Source: Bradyrhizobium sp. ARR65 (GTDB lineage: Bacteria; Pseudomonadota; Alphaproteobacteria; Rhizobiales; Xanthobacteraceae). From it: a DNA stretch of 64,000 nt. Positions 1 through 8,979 of this stretch are shown one piece after another. Below the pieces are notes generated by a model that ran no database searches, was not told the DNA's origin, and saw only the letters and a program-made list of their open reading frames with translations. Position numbers and translations under genes: made by a program. The stretch spans positions 31,297-95,296 of the forward strand of contig NZ_AWZU01000030.1 of NCBI RefSeq assembly GCF_000472385.1. The letters run 5' to 3'. Numbering within the stretch: position 1 is the first letter of the stretch; every line of letters begins with the position of its first letter.

Positions 1-979
1 GCAAGCCGTGGATGTCGGTGTGGATGTAATCGGCGGTGATCTTGACGGCGTCAACGGGCGTCCATTTCGCCGCGATAAAGCCGCCGCTGCGGTCGTCGGT
101 GACGTAGCTCCGGCCGGCGATGCCTGCGTCCTGAAACAACCCGCCGGCGCGAACCGCAAAGGTCGGGCTGATCACCTGGTTGATGTCGAGCACGACCCGT
201 TTGGTCTTATCCGTGCCGAACGTCGTGTCCATGTTGTAGAAGCTGTTTTCGGTGTTCGCCTGCTTGGTCACGATGTTGATCGCGCCGCCCGCGGTACCGC
301 GGCCAGCGAAGGAGGAAGCGGGTCCGCGCAGGATCTCGACCTGTTCGGTGAAGAAGTTTTCCCGGACGCTCACCCCGGAATCGCGCACCCCGTCGATGAA
401 GATGTCGTTTCTCGCGTCAAAACCGCGGATGAAGAAGCGGTCGCCGAAAGCATTGCCGCCCTCGCCCGTGCCAAGCGTGACGCCCGCCGTGCTCAGCACG
501 GCCTGCTTGAGATTGGTGGCGTTCTTGTCTTCGAGCACTTCCCTGCTGAGCACGGTCACCGTCTTCGGCGTGTTCAACAGCGGCTCGGGGAATTTGCCCG
601 ACGCCTGCAGATGATCGACCTTGTAAGGTGCAGCCGGATCCGCATAGGGATCGCGATCCGGCGGCAAACCGCCGGCATTGGGGAACGGCACCGCCGCCAC
701 GCGCTGTTGCTGCTGTCGCGCCGCGCGGCGGAGCGCATTGCGGGCGCGAACCTGCTCCTGCGTCGGCTTTGAGGCGGTAGGCCGCGGATGCGCGACCGGT
801 GCATCGACCGTCACCGGCGGCAGATTTGATTGCTGCGCCTCGGCTCCGGACACTGACGCCACCGCGATCAGCCCTGCGACCGCGGAGACTTTCTTCCCGG
901 AATTACCGTCGAAATTTTCGCTCACCATGCCGACCGTTGCCAATGAACGCAACGATCGCGGTGTGACCGCCTGCCCCAT
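1..979 (-). CDS. TonB-dependent siderophore receptor, N-terminal part (cut by window edge)
   Basis: Outer-membrane receptor for a ferric siderophore; only the first ~326 residues are inside the window, i.e. signal peptide, plug domain and the start of the barrel. Reading the minus strand from the ATG at 979 gives a signal peptide ending near SGAEA-QQ, a TonB-box-like segment LPPVTVDAP, then a plug domain with FFIRGFDARNDIFIDGVRD and the strongly conserved VEILRGPASSFAGRGTAGG followed by AINIVTKQ. This plug pattern is typical of catecholate/hydroxamate siderophore receptors (Fiu/FhuE-like); the ligand cannot be told. A second in-frame ATG lies at 928. Three iron-control boxes lie upstream, two of them 149-187 bases before the start, so iron-responsive control by Irr/RirA-type regulators is likely. 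The gene reads leftwards out of the window. Confidence 0.9.
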   Translation of the reverse strand, partial: MGQAVTPRSLRSLATVGMVSENFDGNSGKKVSAVAGLIAVASVSGAEAQQSNLPPVTVDAPVAHPRPTASKPTQEQVRARNALRRAARQQQQRVAAVPFPNAGGLPPDRDPYADPAAPYKVDHLQASGKFPEPLLNTPKTVTVLSREVLEDKNATNLKQAVLSTAGVTLGTGEGGNAFGDRFFIRGFDARNDIFIDGVRDSGVSVRENFFTEQVEILRGPASSFAGRGTAGGAINIVTKQANTENSFYNMDTTFGTDKTKRVVLDINQVISPTFAVRAGGLFQDAGIAGRSYVTDDRSGGFIAAKWTPVDAVKITADYIHTDIHGL

Positions 980-1127
980 ATTCACGCGCCCCGCGACTTT
1001 AGTGTTCAATGGCGCGCAACAAGCGTGCGCGCCGGGGCCTTGGTATCGAGCGAGAATTTCGTGGTCAACGCGATCGGGACGCGAAGACGTTTGAAAAGGT
1101 CCAGATCAAAACGATTCTAATTTGTAG

Positions 1128-1144
1128 TTTGAAATCGTTCTAAA
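1128..1144 (-). promoter_or_regulatory. Iron-control element (ICE/Irr box), copy 1
   Basis: On the minus strand the site reads TTTAGAACGATTTCAAA. The left half TTTAGAA is identical to the 17-bp ICE motif (TTTAGAA-N3-TTCTAAA) described for Irr targets in Bradyrhizobium; the right half matches at 5 of 7 bases. It sits upstream of the TonB-dependent receptor and 6 bases from copy 2. A weaker half-site (ttctaat) lies at 1115-1121. Confidence 0.65.
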
Positions 1145-1149
1145 AGAGG

Positions 1150-1166
1150 TTTGTAAGCGTTCTAAA
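1150..1166 (-). promoter_or_regulatory. Iron-control element (ICE/Irr box), copy 2
   Basis: Minus-strand sequence TTTAGAACGCTTACAAA, sharing TTTAGAACGNNTNCAAA with the other two copies. It lies between the 79-aa unknown gene (stop at 1187) and the siderophore receptor start, so the receptor is the likely target. Confidence 0.62.
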
Positions 1167-1186
1167 GAGCGCTCAACGCGAACGCA

Positions 1187-1426
1187 TTAGTCACTGCTCG
1201 GCGGCTTCATCAGCGAGAACAGCTCGTCGACCGTTTGCTGCGCGATGAGCCTCACGCGATCGGCATTGTTCGTGCCGGCGATATTGACGCCTTTCACCAC
1301 CGCTTTGATCTCGTCGCGAAAATCGGTGAGGAACCGCAAGGGATCGCGCGAATCATTGGCCACGCGCGCGATCAGCCCCGTGATCAGGATCTGGCACGCG
1401 ATCATCTTTCCGTTCAACTCGTCCAT
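1187..1426 (-). CDS. Small uncharacterised protein (79 aa) between iron boxes
   Basis: I do not recognise this family. The ATG at 1426 gives 79 residues beginning MDELNGKMIACQILITGLIARV and ending MKPPSSD; in-frame codons further upstream (back to 1627) run through arginine-rich, non-conserved-looking sequence and through the iron box, so the short form is preferred; a GTG at 1438 is another option. The protein is predicted mainly helical, soluble, without signal peptide or membrane segment. Its promoter region carries an ICE box at 1500-1516, 74 bases before the start, and it is followed by two more boxes and the siderophore receptor. This suggests an iron-regulated gene, but the function is unknown. 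Confidence 0.55.
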   Translation of the reverse strand: MDELNGKMIACQILITGLIARVANDSRDPLRFLTDFRDEIKAVVKGVNIAGTNNADRVRLIAQQTVDELFSLMKPPSSD

Positions 1427-1499
1427 CCACAGCTCCACGCATTCGTGCGTCGCGTGGTATGACCGACGCGCCGCCGGCTTACAACGGGAGCGCCGCACA

Positions 1500-1516
1500 T
1501 TTGAATTCGTTCTAAA
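1500..1516 (-). promoter_or_regulatory. Iron-control element (ICE/Irr box), copy 3
   Basis: Minus-strand sequence TTTAGAACGAATTCAAA, fitting the same TTTAGAACGNNTNCAAA pattern as copies 1 and 2. It lies in the gap between the MFS exporter stop (1579) and the 79-aa gene, making the small gene the likely target. Confidence 0.62.
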
Positions 1517-1578
1517 TTGAGGAGCAGCGCTGCGCCGGCACCGCGCCCAAAGCCAGGGCGAAACTCTCCGCGTTCGAG

Positions 1579-2811
1579 CTATTCCAAGCGATCGACCCGG
1601 CGGAGCGCGGGGAAAAGCCTCATCCAAATCAGCGCCACCGCGATCGTACCGATGCCGCCGAGCAGAGCTGCAGGTACAACCCCCAAGAGGGACGCGGCGA
1701 TGCCGCTTTCAAACTCGCCGAGTTGGTTCGAGGCATTGATGAACAAGAAATTCACCGCGCCGACCCGCCCGCGCATGGCGTCCGGTGTCATGAGCTGAAC
1801 CATCGAAACACGAATGACGACGCTGACGGTGTCCGCGGCACCCATCGCTGCCAGCGCAGCGATCGAGACCGGCAGATTGCGGGAGAGCGCAAACAGAATG
1901 GTCGCAGCGCCAAAGGCCAGCACGGCTTTGAACATCAGCAATCCTACCCTGCGGGAAAAGGAATGGCGCGCCAGCACCGCCGTCATCGCAAGCGCCTCTA
2001 CCGCGGGCGCGGCCCTCATGACGCCAAGTGCCCACGGGCCGGCCTGCAGAATGTCGCGGGCATAGATCGGCAGCAGCGCCGTTGCACCGCCGAGCAGCAC
2101 GGCAAACAGATCGAGTGAGATGGTGCCGAGAATGACCGGATTGGACCATACGAACCCGAATCCCGCAAACAGCTCAGCAAATGTCGGCGACTCCGCCTTC
2201 GCGGCGGATCGTTCCATTCGAATTGCGCCACCGCATAGGGCTGCTCCAAGCCAGAACAGTGCCATCACGGCAAACGGCGCGGCCGGCGCGACCGCGTAGG
2301 CAGCGCCGCCGATCGCGGGGCCGGCGATCGTTCCCATCTGCATGGCGCCAGTGGCGAGCGCTGTCGCCCTTTGCAGCATTCCGTTCGGCGCAACGCCCGG
2401 CAACAGCGCGGAGAGCGCCGGACTCTCGAATGCGGTGGCCACGCCGAACACCGCCAGGACCGTGAAGATCTCGGGCGTCGTCAACGATCCGGCCATGCTC
2501 CGCCACGCAAGGTAGACTGCGCCAGCGCCTTGCACATACTGACAGAGCTGAATGACCCGGCGGCGATCATAGCGATCGGCAGCATGCCCCGCGACGAAAA
2601 CCAGCAGCGCGCTCGGAATAAATTGAACAAGTCCCGAGAGTCCCAGGTAGAATGCACTTCCCGTCAGTTCGTAGACCTTCCAGCCGACGGCTACGGTTGC
2701 GATCTGGCAGGAGAATTCGGAAAAGCTGCGGGAACAGAGATAGAGCAGCAACGGCGGATGTCGCGTCAGGGTCGCGGCTCCGCTCTGCGCGAGCGATTGA
2801 TCGGAAGCCAT
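1579..2811 (-). CDS. MFS transporter, EntS-like (MFS_3)
   Basis: A 410-residue, 12-helix major facilitator. The N-terminal half shows AVGWKVYELTGSAFYLGL and the loop motif AGHAADRYDRRRVIQL, both characteristic of the EntS/MFS_3 group of drug and siderophore exporters; the C-terminal half has MTPDAMRGRVGAVNFLFINASNQLGEFESG, also typical. The position directly upstream of an iron-boxed receptor makes export of a siderophore or related compound plausible, but that is inference from context; no siderophore synthase genes are in the window. The start at 2811 (MASDQSLAQ) gives a normal family length. No ICE box was seen just upstream of this gene itself. Confidence 0.85.
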   Translation of the reverse strand: MASDQSLAQSGAATLTRHPPLLLYLCSRSFSEFSCQIATVAVGWKVYELTGSAFYLGLSGLVQFIPSALLVFVAGHAADRYDRRRVIQLCQYVQGAGAVYLAWRSMAGSLTTPEIFTVLAVFGVATAFESPALSALLPGVAPNGMLQRATALATGAMQMGTIAGPAIGGAAYAVAPAAPFAVMALFWLGAALCGGAIRMERSAAKAESPTFAELFAGFGFVWSNPVILGTISLDLFAVLLGGATALLPIYARDILQAGPWALGVMRAAPAVEALAMTAVLARHSFSRRVGLLMFKAVLAFGAATILFALSRNLPVSIAALAAMGAADTVSVVIRVSMVQLMTPDAMRGRVGAVNFLFINASNQLGEFESGIAASLLGVVPAALLGGIGTIAVALIWMRLFPALRRVDRLE

Positions 2812-3286
2812 GGCCTCAAAACTTTCGGCTGGGAAAGGCGGAACGTGTTCGGCGCGTGATGAGGGCTGCCTGAGCCGCCACTTTTACGCGCGGGGCGTTA
2901 CAACCGAGCACGCCGCGACGAGGCCGCAGGCAGCGGACCTTAAGTCCTTCAAGGTTGAAATCATCGAAACGATAGAGGTCGCGACAATGGAAAACACCGG
3001 CGGTACAGCCGCCGACCCACTGCCGCGGCGGCAGCTTGCGAACTGCAATCATCTTCTCTCTTTGGGATTTTGACGGGTCGGTCACGTGATTAAAAAAGGG
3101 CGCATCGCTTCCGACCTCGTCGGTTGATGCGTTGCTTCACGTGAGACGCTTACGGCTGATGACAGCGCATTGTTTGTAGCCGCGCGTTTTCGCTCCCGCA
3201 AGCGCTGCCAGAACAAGCCGATTTATAATCGCTCAAAAATGCAGAGGCGCGTTTTGCGCGAACGGCGCGCGTGTCCGCGCACCCCG
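2812..3286. other. Gap without a convincing gene
   Basis: 475 bases between the MFS start and the MarR stop. A minus-strand reading frame (3052 down to 2816, ATG preceded by AGAGAGAAG) could encode about 78 residues starting MIAVRKLPPRQWVGG, and a plus-strand frame overlaps it. Neither shows a recognisable domain, signal peptide or composition that settles the question, so neither is called. The region should hold the promoter of the MFS gene. Confidence 0.4.
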
Positions 3287-3748
3287 CTACTTCGCCGCGA
3301 CGTGCCCCGACGGATCAGACAACGTCTTGATGCGCTCCTTGATGTCGCGCAGCGCGGTTAGGCTGGTTTCGATCGCTTCAGTGGAGACGGTGTCGAGAAC
3401 ATCGGTGGCGATGGCATCGCGCAGGCTGTCGAGATCATCGACGAGCTGACGGCCTTGTGGAGTCAGAAACAGGCGATTGGCGCGCCGATCCTTGGGATCA
3501 TGACGTCGTTCGAGCAGGCCATGTTCGACCAGCCGATCGAGCAGACGCACAAGCGAGATCGGCTGCAGCTCGAGCACATCGGCGAGATCGACTTGCGACA
3601 ATCCCTCCTGTTCGCGCAGTCGAAACAGCACGATCCATTGCGCACGGGTGGTGCCCTTTGCCTTGGCGCGGTGATCGATATAGTTGCGCAGGAGTCTCGA
3701 GCTTTCGACGAGCTGTGAAATGAGCTTCCGTTTCAGGTCGAGCGACAT
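3287..3748 (-). CDS. MarR-family transcriptional regulator
   Basis: 153-residue winged-helix repressor. Residues ~35-110 carry the MarR fold: the helix-turn-helix LSQVDLADVLELQPISLVRLLDRL and the wing RRHDPKDRRANRLFLTPQG. The gene is divergent from the RND efflux operon with 149 bases between the starts, the usual layout for a local repressor of a drug pump that is released by the pump's substrate. Target control is inferred from position. Confidence 0.9.
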   Translation of the reverse strand: MSLDLKRKLISQLVESSRLLRNYIDHRAKAKGTTRAQWIVLFRLREQEGLSQVDLADVLELQPISLVRLLDRLVEHGLLERRHDPKDRRANRLFLTPQGRQLVDDLDSLRDAIATDVLDTVSTEAIETSLTALRDIKERIKTLSDPSGHVAAK

Positions 3749-3798
3749 GACTCCGGCGTTCCCTCGAAGATTGCCAATTGTTTAGGATTCTCAAGCCA

Positions 3799-3834
3799 TA
3801 GTGTGTTTACACATAAAGTGCACGCATACTATAT
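3799..3834 (+). promoter_or_regulatory. Candidate promoter/operator of the RND efflux operon
   Basis: TTTACA (3806-3811) and CTATAT (3829-3834) are 17 bases apart and fit a -35/-10 pair 64 bases before the adaptor start. The same stretch holds imperfect dyads, TGTG-tttA-CACA at 3802-3813 and tagtgtgttt/acgcatacta at 3799-3831, which would suit a MarR dimer. Sequence reading only. Confidence 0.35.
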
Positions 3835-3897
3835 CTGGTCTCGCTGGGAACGGTTTTGAAGACCCATTATTCTTATCCTTTCAGCCCATGAGCCGAC

Positions 3898-5067
3898 ATG
3901 AAGAAGTCGCGGACGATCTGGTGGATGTTACTGCTGGTGGTGATCGGCGGTGCCGGCTATCTGGGCTGGCAGCACTATCAAGCCTCTGAAGCAGCGAAAA
4001 GCGCACAGCAGGCGGCCGCTGCACGACCCAAGGCAGTTCCCGTCAGCACGGCACCGGCCGAAAAGGCCGATTTTCCAGTCTATTTGACCGGGCTCGGCAC
4101 GGTTCAGGGCTTTAATACCGTGCAGGTGCGCACCCGCGTCGACGGGCAAATCGACAAGGTCGGTTTCCAGGAAGGGCAGTTGGTCAAGCAGGGCGACCTG
4201 CTCGCCGAGATCGATCCGCGCCCGTTCCAGGCGGCGCTTGACCAGGCAAAGGCCAAAAAGGCGCAGGATGAGGCGAATCTCGCCAATGCCAATCTGGACC
4301 TGCAGCGCTACACCAAGCTCGGCGAGTTTGCGACGCGCCAGCAGACCGACACCCAGCGCTCGACCGTTGCCCAGCTCACCGCGCAGATCGCGGCCGACGA
4401 CGCTGCCATCGCCAACGCCCAGACCCAACTCGATTACACCCAGATCAAGGCGCCGATTTCAGGCGTGGTCGGCCTGCGCCAGGTCGATATCGGCAATATC
4501 GTCAATGCCGCGACCCAAACCGGTATCGTGAGCATCGCACAGGTCGAGCCGATCGCAGTCATCTTCACCGCGCCCGAAGACCAGCTTCCTTACATCAGCG
4601 AGGCTCAGGCGGTCAGTCCGCTGAAGGTGATCGCGATCACCACTGATGGCAAGAAGGTGCTGGCGGAGGGCAAGCTCGCGGTCATCAACAATCAGGTCGA
4701 TACGACCAGCGGGACTATCCGGCTGAAAGCGGTGTTCGACAACAAGAACCATGCGCTGTGGCCCGGCCAATCGGTCTCCACGCGCCTTCTGGTGAAGACA
4801 TTGAAGGATGCCACCGTGGTCCCGGACGACGCCATCCAGCACTCAACCAACGGGCTCTATGCCTATACGGTAGGCAAGGACAACAAAGCCGAATTGCACA
4901 AGGTCAAGGTCAGCTATTCCATCGACGGCCGCACGGTCGTTGATGAGGGCCTGACGCCGGGAGACCAGGTGATCACCGGCGGCCAGTTCAAGGTCCAGCC
5001 AGGCACGCTTGTCTCCACCGCGGTGGCGAGCACCGATGCGGCGCAAGGCAAGGTTCGGCAGGAATGA
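3898..5067 (+). CDS. RND efflux periplasmic adaptor (MdtA-like, HlyD/MFP)
   Basis: 389-residue membrane fusion protein linking an RND pump to an outer-membrane channel. One N-terminal membrane anchor (residues ~7-24, WWMLLLVVIGGAGYLGW), then the barrel-sandwich/lipoyl halves PVYLTGLGTVQGFNTVQVRTR and APISGVVGLRQVDIGNIV flanking an alpha-hairpin (~residues 105-170), then the beta-barrel and membrane-proximal domains (TRLLVKTLKDATVVPDDAI). Its ATGA overlap with the pump gene shows translational coupling. Closest in pattern to MdtA, partner of MdtB/MdtC. The start used is the ATG at 3898; no strong ribosome site is visible. Confidence 0.92.
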   Translation: MKKSRTIWWMLLLVVIGGAGYLGWQHYQASEAAKSAQQAAAARPKAVPVSTAPAEKADFPVYLTGLGTVQGFNTVQVRTRVDGQIDKVGFQEGQLVKQGDLLAEIDPRPFQAALDQAKAKKAQDEANLANANLDLQRYTKLGEFATRQQTDTQRSTVAQLTAQIAADDAAIANAQTQLDYTQIKAPISGVVGLRQVDIGNIVNAATQTGIVSIAQVEPIAVIFTAPEDQLPYISEAQAVSPLKVIAITTDGKKVLAEGKLAVINNQVDTTSGTIRLKAVFDNKNHALWPGQSVSTRLLVKTLKDATVVPDDAIQHSTNGLYAYTVGKDNKAELHKVKVSYSIDGRTVVDEGLTPGDQVITGGQFKVQPGTLVSTAVASTDAAQGKVRQE

Positions 5068-8000
5068 ACGGCGGCGGAATTTCGGCACCCTTCATTCGCT
5101 ACCCCATCGGCACCTCGCTGTTGATGGCGGGGATCCTGTTCGTCGGCCTGGTGGCCTACCCGTTGCTGCCGGTCGCCCCATTGCCTCAGGTTGACTTCCC
5201 GACCATTCAGATCACCGCGACCTTGCCGGGCGCCAGCCCCGAGACCATGGCAACCTCGGTGGCGCAGCCCCTGGAGCGGCAGTTCGCGCAGATTCCCGGC
5301 ATCGCCCAGATGACCTCGACGAGCTATCTGGGCACCGCGGCCGTCACCATTCAGTTCGATCTCAACCGCAACATCGACGGCGCTGCCAATGACGTTCAAG
5401 GCGCCATCAACGCGGCGAGCGGCCAATTGCCGAAGAACCTCCCCTCGCCGCCGACCTACCGCAAGGTCAACCCGGCGGACTCGCCGATCCTCTTGTTGTC
5501 GGCAACGTCGGACACCCTGCCGCTGACGACCGTCAGCGACGCCGTCGACGCCCAGCTCGCGCAGCAGATCAGCCAGATATCCGGCGTGGCGCAGGTCATC
5601 ATCGGCGGGCAGCAGAAACCATCGATCCGCGTGCAGGTCGATCCGGCCAAGCTGGTCGCCAAAGGCCTCTCGCTCGAGGACGTCCGCAGCCAGATCGCGC
5701 TGACGACGGTCGATAGCCCCAAGGGCAATATCGACGGGACCAAGCGGGCGTACACCATCTACGCCAACGACCAGTTGCTCGATTCCAAGGACTGGAACGA
5801 CGTCATCGTCGCCTATCGCAATGGCGGCCCCTTGCGCATCCGCGACATCGGCCGGGCGGTGACCGGACCTGAAGACGCCAAGCAGGCGGCCTGGGCCAAC
5901 GGCAAGCGTGGCGTGTTCCTCGTCATCTACAAGCAGCCGGGCGCCAATGTCATTGAGACCGTCGATAAGATCAAATCGCTCTTGCCTCGGCTGGTCGCCG
6001 CGATTCCGCCCTCGATCAAGATCGAACTGATTAGCGATCGCACTCAGACCATCCGCGCTGCGGTCGAGGACGTTCAGTTCACCCTGGCGCTCACCGTCGC
6101 GCTGGTCGTAATGGTGATTTTCATTTTCCTGCGCAGTTTCTGGGCGACCGTGATTCCGGCAATCACAGTGCCGCTCGCGCTGTTAGGCGCTTGTTCCCTG
6201 ATGTGGGTGTTCGGCTACACGCTGGATAATTTGTCGCTGATGGCGCTGACGATTGCGGTCGGCTTCGTCGTGGACGATGCCATCGTGATGCTGGAGAACA
6301 TATCGCGCTACATCGAGGAGGGCGAAAGTCCGCTGGCCGCCGCCTATAAGGGCGCGGGCGAAATCGGCTTCACCATCGTGTCGATCAGTATCTCGCTGGT
6401 TGCGGTGCTGATCCCGCTCCTGCTGATGGGCGGTATCATCGGTCGCCTGTTCCGCGAATTCGCGGTCACGCTGGCCATGACCATTTTCGTGTCCATGGTC
6501 GTGTCGCTGACGCTGACGCCGATGATGGCATCGCGCTTCCTGCGCGCCCATGGCGAGGTCAAGCACGGCCGGTTCTATCAATGGAGCGAGGCGGCGTTCG
6601 ACGCCCTGCTGCACGCCTATGAGGGCGGGCTCGACCTCGCCATGCGCTGGCGGCGAACCACGCTGGTGATCTTCTTCGCAACCCTTGGGCTGTCGGTCTA
6701 CCTATTCATGATCATTCCCAAGGGCTTCTTTCCGCAACAGGATAACGGCCTGATCACCGCGACCTCGGAGGCCGCGCAGGACATTTCCTTCCAGGACATG
6801 GTGAAGCAACAGGAAATCCTCGGCAAGATTGTGCAGGAGGACCCGGCTGTCGCCACGGTTGCGATGGCGATCGGCGGCAGCGGCCGCGCCGGCAATAACG
6901 GCAACCTGTTCATCACCTTGAAACCGCGCGACCAGCGCGACGCCTCGGCGCAGCAGATCATTGCCCGCCTCCGTCCCAAGCTCGAGAAGGTCGTCGGCGC
7001 CCGACTTTATATGCAGGCGGCGCAGGATGTCCGTCTCGGCGGCCGGCCGACGCGCACCCAATTCGAATTCACGCTGCAGGATGCCAATCTCGACGAGCTC
7101 AACGAATGGGCGCCGAAGATTCTGGCGAAGATGCAGACCTTGCCCGAGCTGCGCGATGTCGCCACCGACCAGCAGACGCAGGGCACCACGCTGACGCTCA
7201 AGATCAACCGCGACACCGCCTCACGCTACGGCATCACCCCGCAGCTCATTGATGACACGCTCTACGACGCCTTCGGACAGCGCCAGGTCACGCAATATTT
7301 CACCCAGCTCAACAGCTATCACGTGATCCTGGAGATCCTGCCGGAATTGCAGGGCAGGATCGACTCGCTGGACAAGATCTACGTCCGCTCGCCGAGCACG
7401 GGCGATCAGGTGCCGCTCTCGGCGTTTGCGAGCTGGACCAACGCGCCGGTGCGGCCGCTCTCGATCAGCCACCAGGGCCAGTTCCCGGCAATCACCATCA
7501 GCTTCAATCTCGCCCAGGGCGTGGCGCTCGGGCAGGCGACCGAGGCCGTGCAGAAGGCCATGACCGATCTCGGCGCGCCGGCGACACTCAACTCAAGCTT
7601 CCAGGGCACCGCGCAGGCGTTCCAACAATCGCTCGGCACCGTGCCGCTGTTGATTTTGGCTGCGCTGGTCGTGGTCTATCTGATCCTAGGTATTCTCTAT
7701 GAGAGCTACATCCATCCGATCACGATTCTATCCACCCTGCCCTCGGCCGGCGTGGGCGCGCTCGCGATTCTGATGGCGTTCGGCTACGACTTCAGCCTGA
7801 TCGCGCTGATCGGCATCATTCTCCTGATCGGTATCGTGAAGAAGAACGGCATCATGATGGTCGACTTCGCGATTGCCGCCGAGCGCGACGAGCATATGAC
7901 CTCCGAGCAGTCGATCCGGCAGGCGGCGCTGCTGCGGTTTCGTCCCATCATGATGACGACCATGGCGGCGCTGCTCGGCGGCGTGCCGCTGATGCTCGGC

Positions 8001-8207
8001 ACCGGGACCGGCTCGGAGATCCGCCAGCCGCTCGGCTATGCGATGGTCGGCGGTTTGCTCGTCAGCCAGGCGCTGACGCTTTTCACGACACCGGTGATCT
8101 ACCTCTATCTCGACAAGCTCTCCAACGCCTTCGCCAATTGGGGCCGCTCGGACGTGGACGGCGAGCGCGTCGACGAGCATCGCGCGGTCAAACAGGCGGC
8201 GGAGTGA
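5064..8207 (+). CDS. RND multidrug efflux inner-membrane pump (MdtB/MdtC-like)
   Basis: 1047-residue proton-driven RND transporter, the standard length of AcrB/MdtB/MdtC. The N-terminus (FIRYPIGTSLLMAGILFVG) is the first helix; the porter domain follows. Helix 4 has the proton-relay pair DD in VGFVVDDAIVMLENISRYIE and the second half has the matching lysine in IGIVKKNGIMMVDFAIAAE. The start overlaps the adaptor stop (ATGA). No TolC-type outer-membrane factor follows, so the pump presumably borrows one from elsewhere. Only one pump subunit is present, unlike the MdtBC pair of enterics. The substrate is unknown. Confidence 0.94.
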   Translation: MNGGGISAPFIRYPIGTSLLMAGILFVGLVAYPLLPVAPLPQVDFPTIQITATLPGASPETMATSVAQPLERQFAQIPGIAQMTSTSYLGTAAVTIQFDLNRNIDGAANDVQGAINAASGQLPKNLPSPPTYRKVNPADSPILLLSATSDTLPLTTVSDAVDAQLAQQISQISGVAQVIIGGQQKPSIRVQVDPAKLVAKGLSLEDVRSQIALTTVDSPKGNIDGTKRAYTIYANDQLLDSKDWNDVIVAYRNGGPLRIRDIGRAVTGPEDAKQAAWANGKRGVFLVIYKQPGANVIETVDKIKSLLPRLVAAIPPSIKIELISDRTQTIRAAVEDVQFTLALTVALVVMVIFIFLRSFWATVIPAITVPLALLGACSLMWVFGYTLDNLSLMALTIAVGFVVDDAIVMLENISRYIEEGESPLAAAYKGAGEIGFTIVSISISLVAVLIPLLLMGGIIGRLFREFAVTLAMTIFVSMVVSLTLTPMMASRFLRAHGEVKHGRFYQWSEAAFDALLHAYEGGLDLAMRWRRTTLVIFFATLGLSVYLFMIIPKGFFPQQDNGLITATSEAAQDISFQDMVKQQEILGKIVQEDPAVATVAMAIGGSGRAGNNGNLFITLKPRDQRDASAQQIIARLRPKLEKVVGARLYMQAAQDVRLGGRPTRTQFEFTLQDANLDELNEWAPKILAKMQTLPELRDVATDQQTQGTTLTLKINRDTASRYGITPQLIDDTLYDAFGQRQVTQYFTQLNSYHVILEILPELQGRIDSLDKIYVRSPSTGDQVPLSAFASWTNAPVRPLSISHQGQFPAITISFNLAQGVALGQATEAVQKAMTDLGAPATLNSSFQGTAQAFQQSLGTVPLLILAALVVVYLILGILYESYIHPITILSTLPSAGVGALAILMAFGYDFSLIALIGIILLIGIVKKNGIMMVDFAIAAERDEHMTSEQSIRQAALLRFRPIMMTTMAALLGGVPLMLGTGTGSEIRQPLGYAMVGGLLVSQALTLFTTPVIYLYLDKLSNAFANWGRSDVDGERVDEHRAVKQAAE

Positions 8208-8259
8208 AGTCCGCCGCGGTGGTGGACGAAACAGGACGGGTGATGTCTCCCATCGCCGG

Positions 8260-8979
8260 TTACACCGTCCCCAGATAGGCCCGTTGCACCTGCGGATCTT
8301 GCGCCAGGGCCGCCGCGGTGCCGGATAGCACGCTCTTGCCGACCTGCAGCACGGTGGCAAATTCGGACACCTCAAGGGCGAGCTCGATGGATTGCTCAGC
8401 CAAGAGGATGGTCAGGCCCTCCCGGTGCAGCCGGCCAAAGGTTTCGTACATCGATTCCACGACGGCCGGGGCGAGCCCGAGCGAGGGTTCATCCAGCATC
8501 AGGAGTTTCGGGTCGCTCATGAGCGCGCGCCCGACCGCAAGCATCTGCCGCTCGCCGCCCGACATGGTACCAGCGCGCTGATTGCGGCGCTCCTTCAATT
8601 TCGGAAAGATCCCGTAGACGCGCTCGAGCAGCGCGGCCCTGCGCGCCTTATCGCCCAGCGACGTCGCGCCCAGCAGGAGATTGTTCTCGACGCTCTGCTG
8701 CACGAACAGCCGCCATCCCTCCGGCGACAACGCCAGCCCCTTGCGCACGATCGCAAACGCGCTTTGGCCGCCGATCTCCTCGCCGCGAAATGTAATCGAA
8801 CCGGAATGCACGGGGATCAGGCCGGCGATCGCGTTCAAGGTGGTGGTCTTGCCGCCGCCGTTGGAGCCGAGCAGCGCAACTACGCTGCCCTTGGGCACTT
8901 CGAGGGACACGTCGGAAACCCCGATCAGATCTCCATAGCGAACCTCCAGATGCTCGATCTTGAGCAGAGCTGCCCTCAT
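8260..8979 (-). CDS. livF: Branched-chain amino acid-type ABC transporter ATPase LivF
   Basis: 239-residue ATPase of a HAAT-family importer. Walker A GSNGGGKTT, signature MSGGERQM, Walker B LLMLDEPSLGL and switch-loop LLAEQSIELAL are all intact and typical of LivF. It is the last gene of a five-gene minus-strand operon livK-livH-livM-livG-livF, overlapping livG by 4 bases. The family moves branched-chain amino acids, but members also carry amides, urea or aromatic acids, so the cargo is not certain. Confidence 0.9.
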   Translation of the reverse strand: MRAALLKIEHLEVRYGDLIGVSDVSLEVPKGSVVALLGSNGGGKTTTLNAIAGLIPVHSGSITFRGEEIGGQSAFAIVRKGLALSPEGWRLFVQQSVENNLLLGATSLGDKARRAALLERVYGIFPKLKERRNQRAGTMSGGERQMLAVGRALMSDPKLLMLDEPSLGLAPAVVESMYETFGRLHREGLTILLAEQSIELALEVSEFATVLQVGKSVLSGTAAALAQDPQVQRAYLGTV

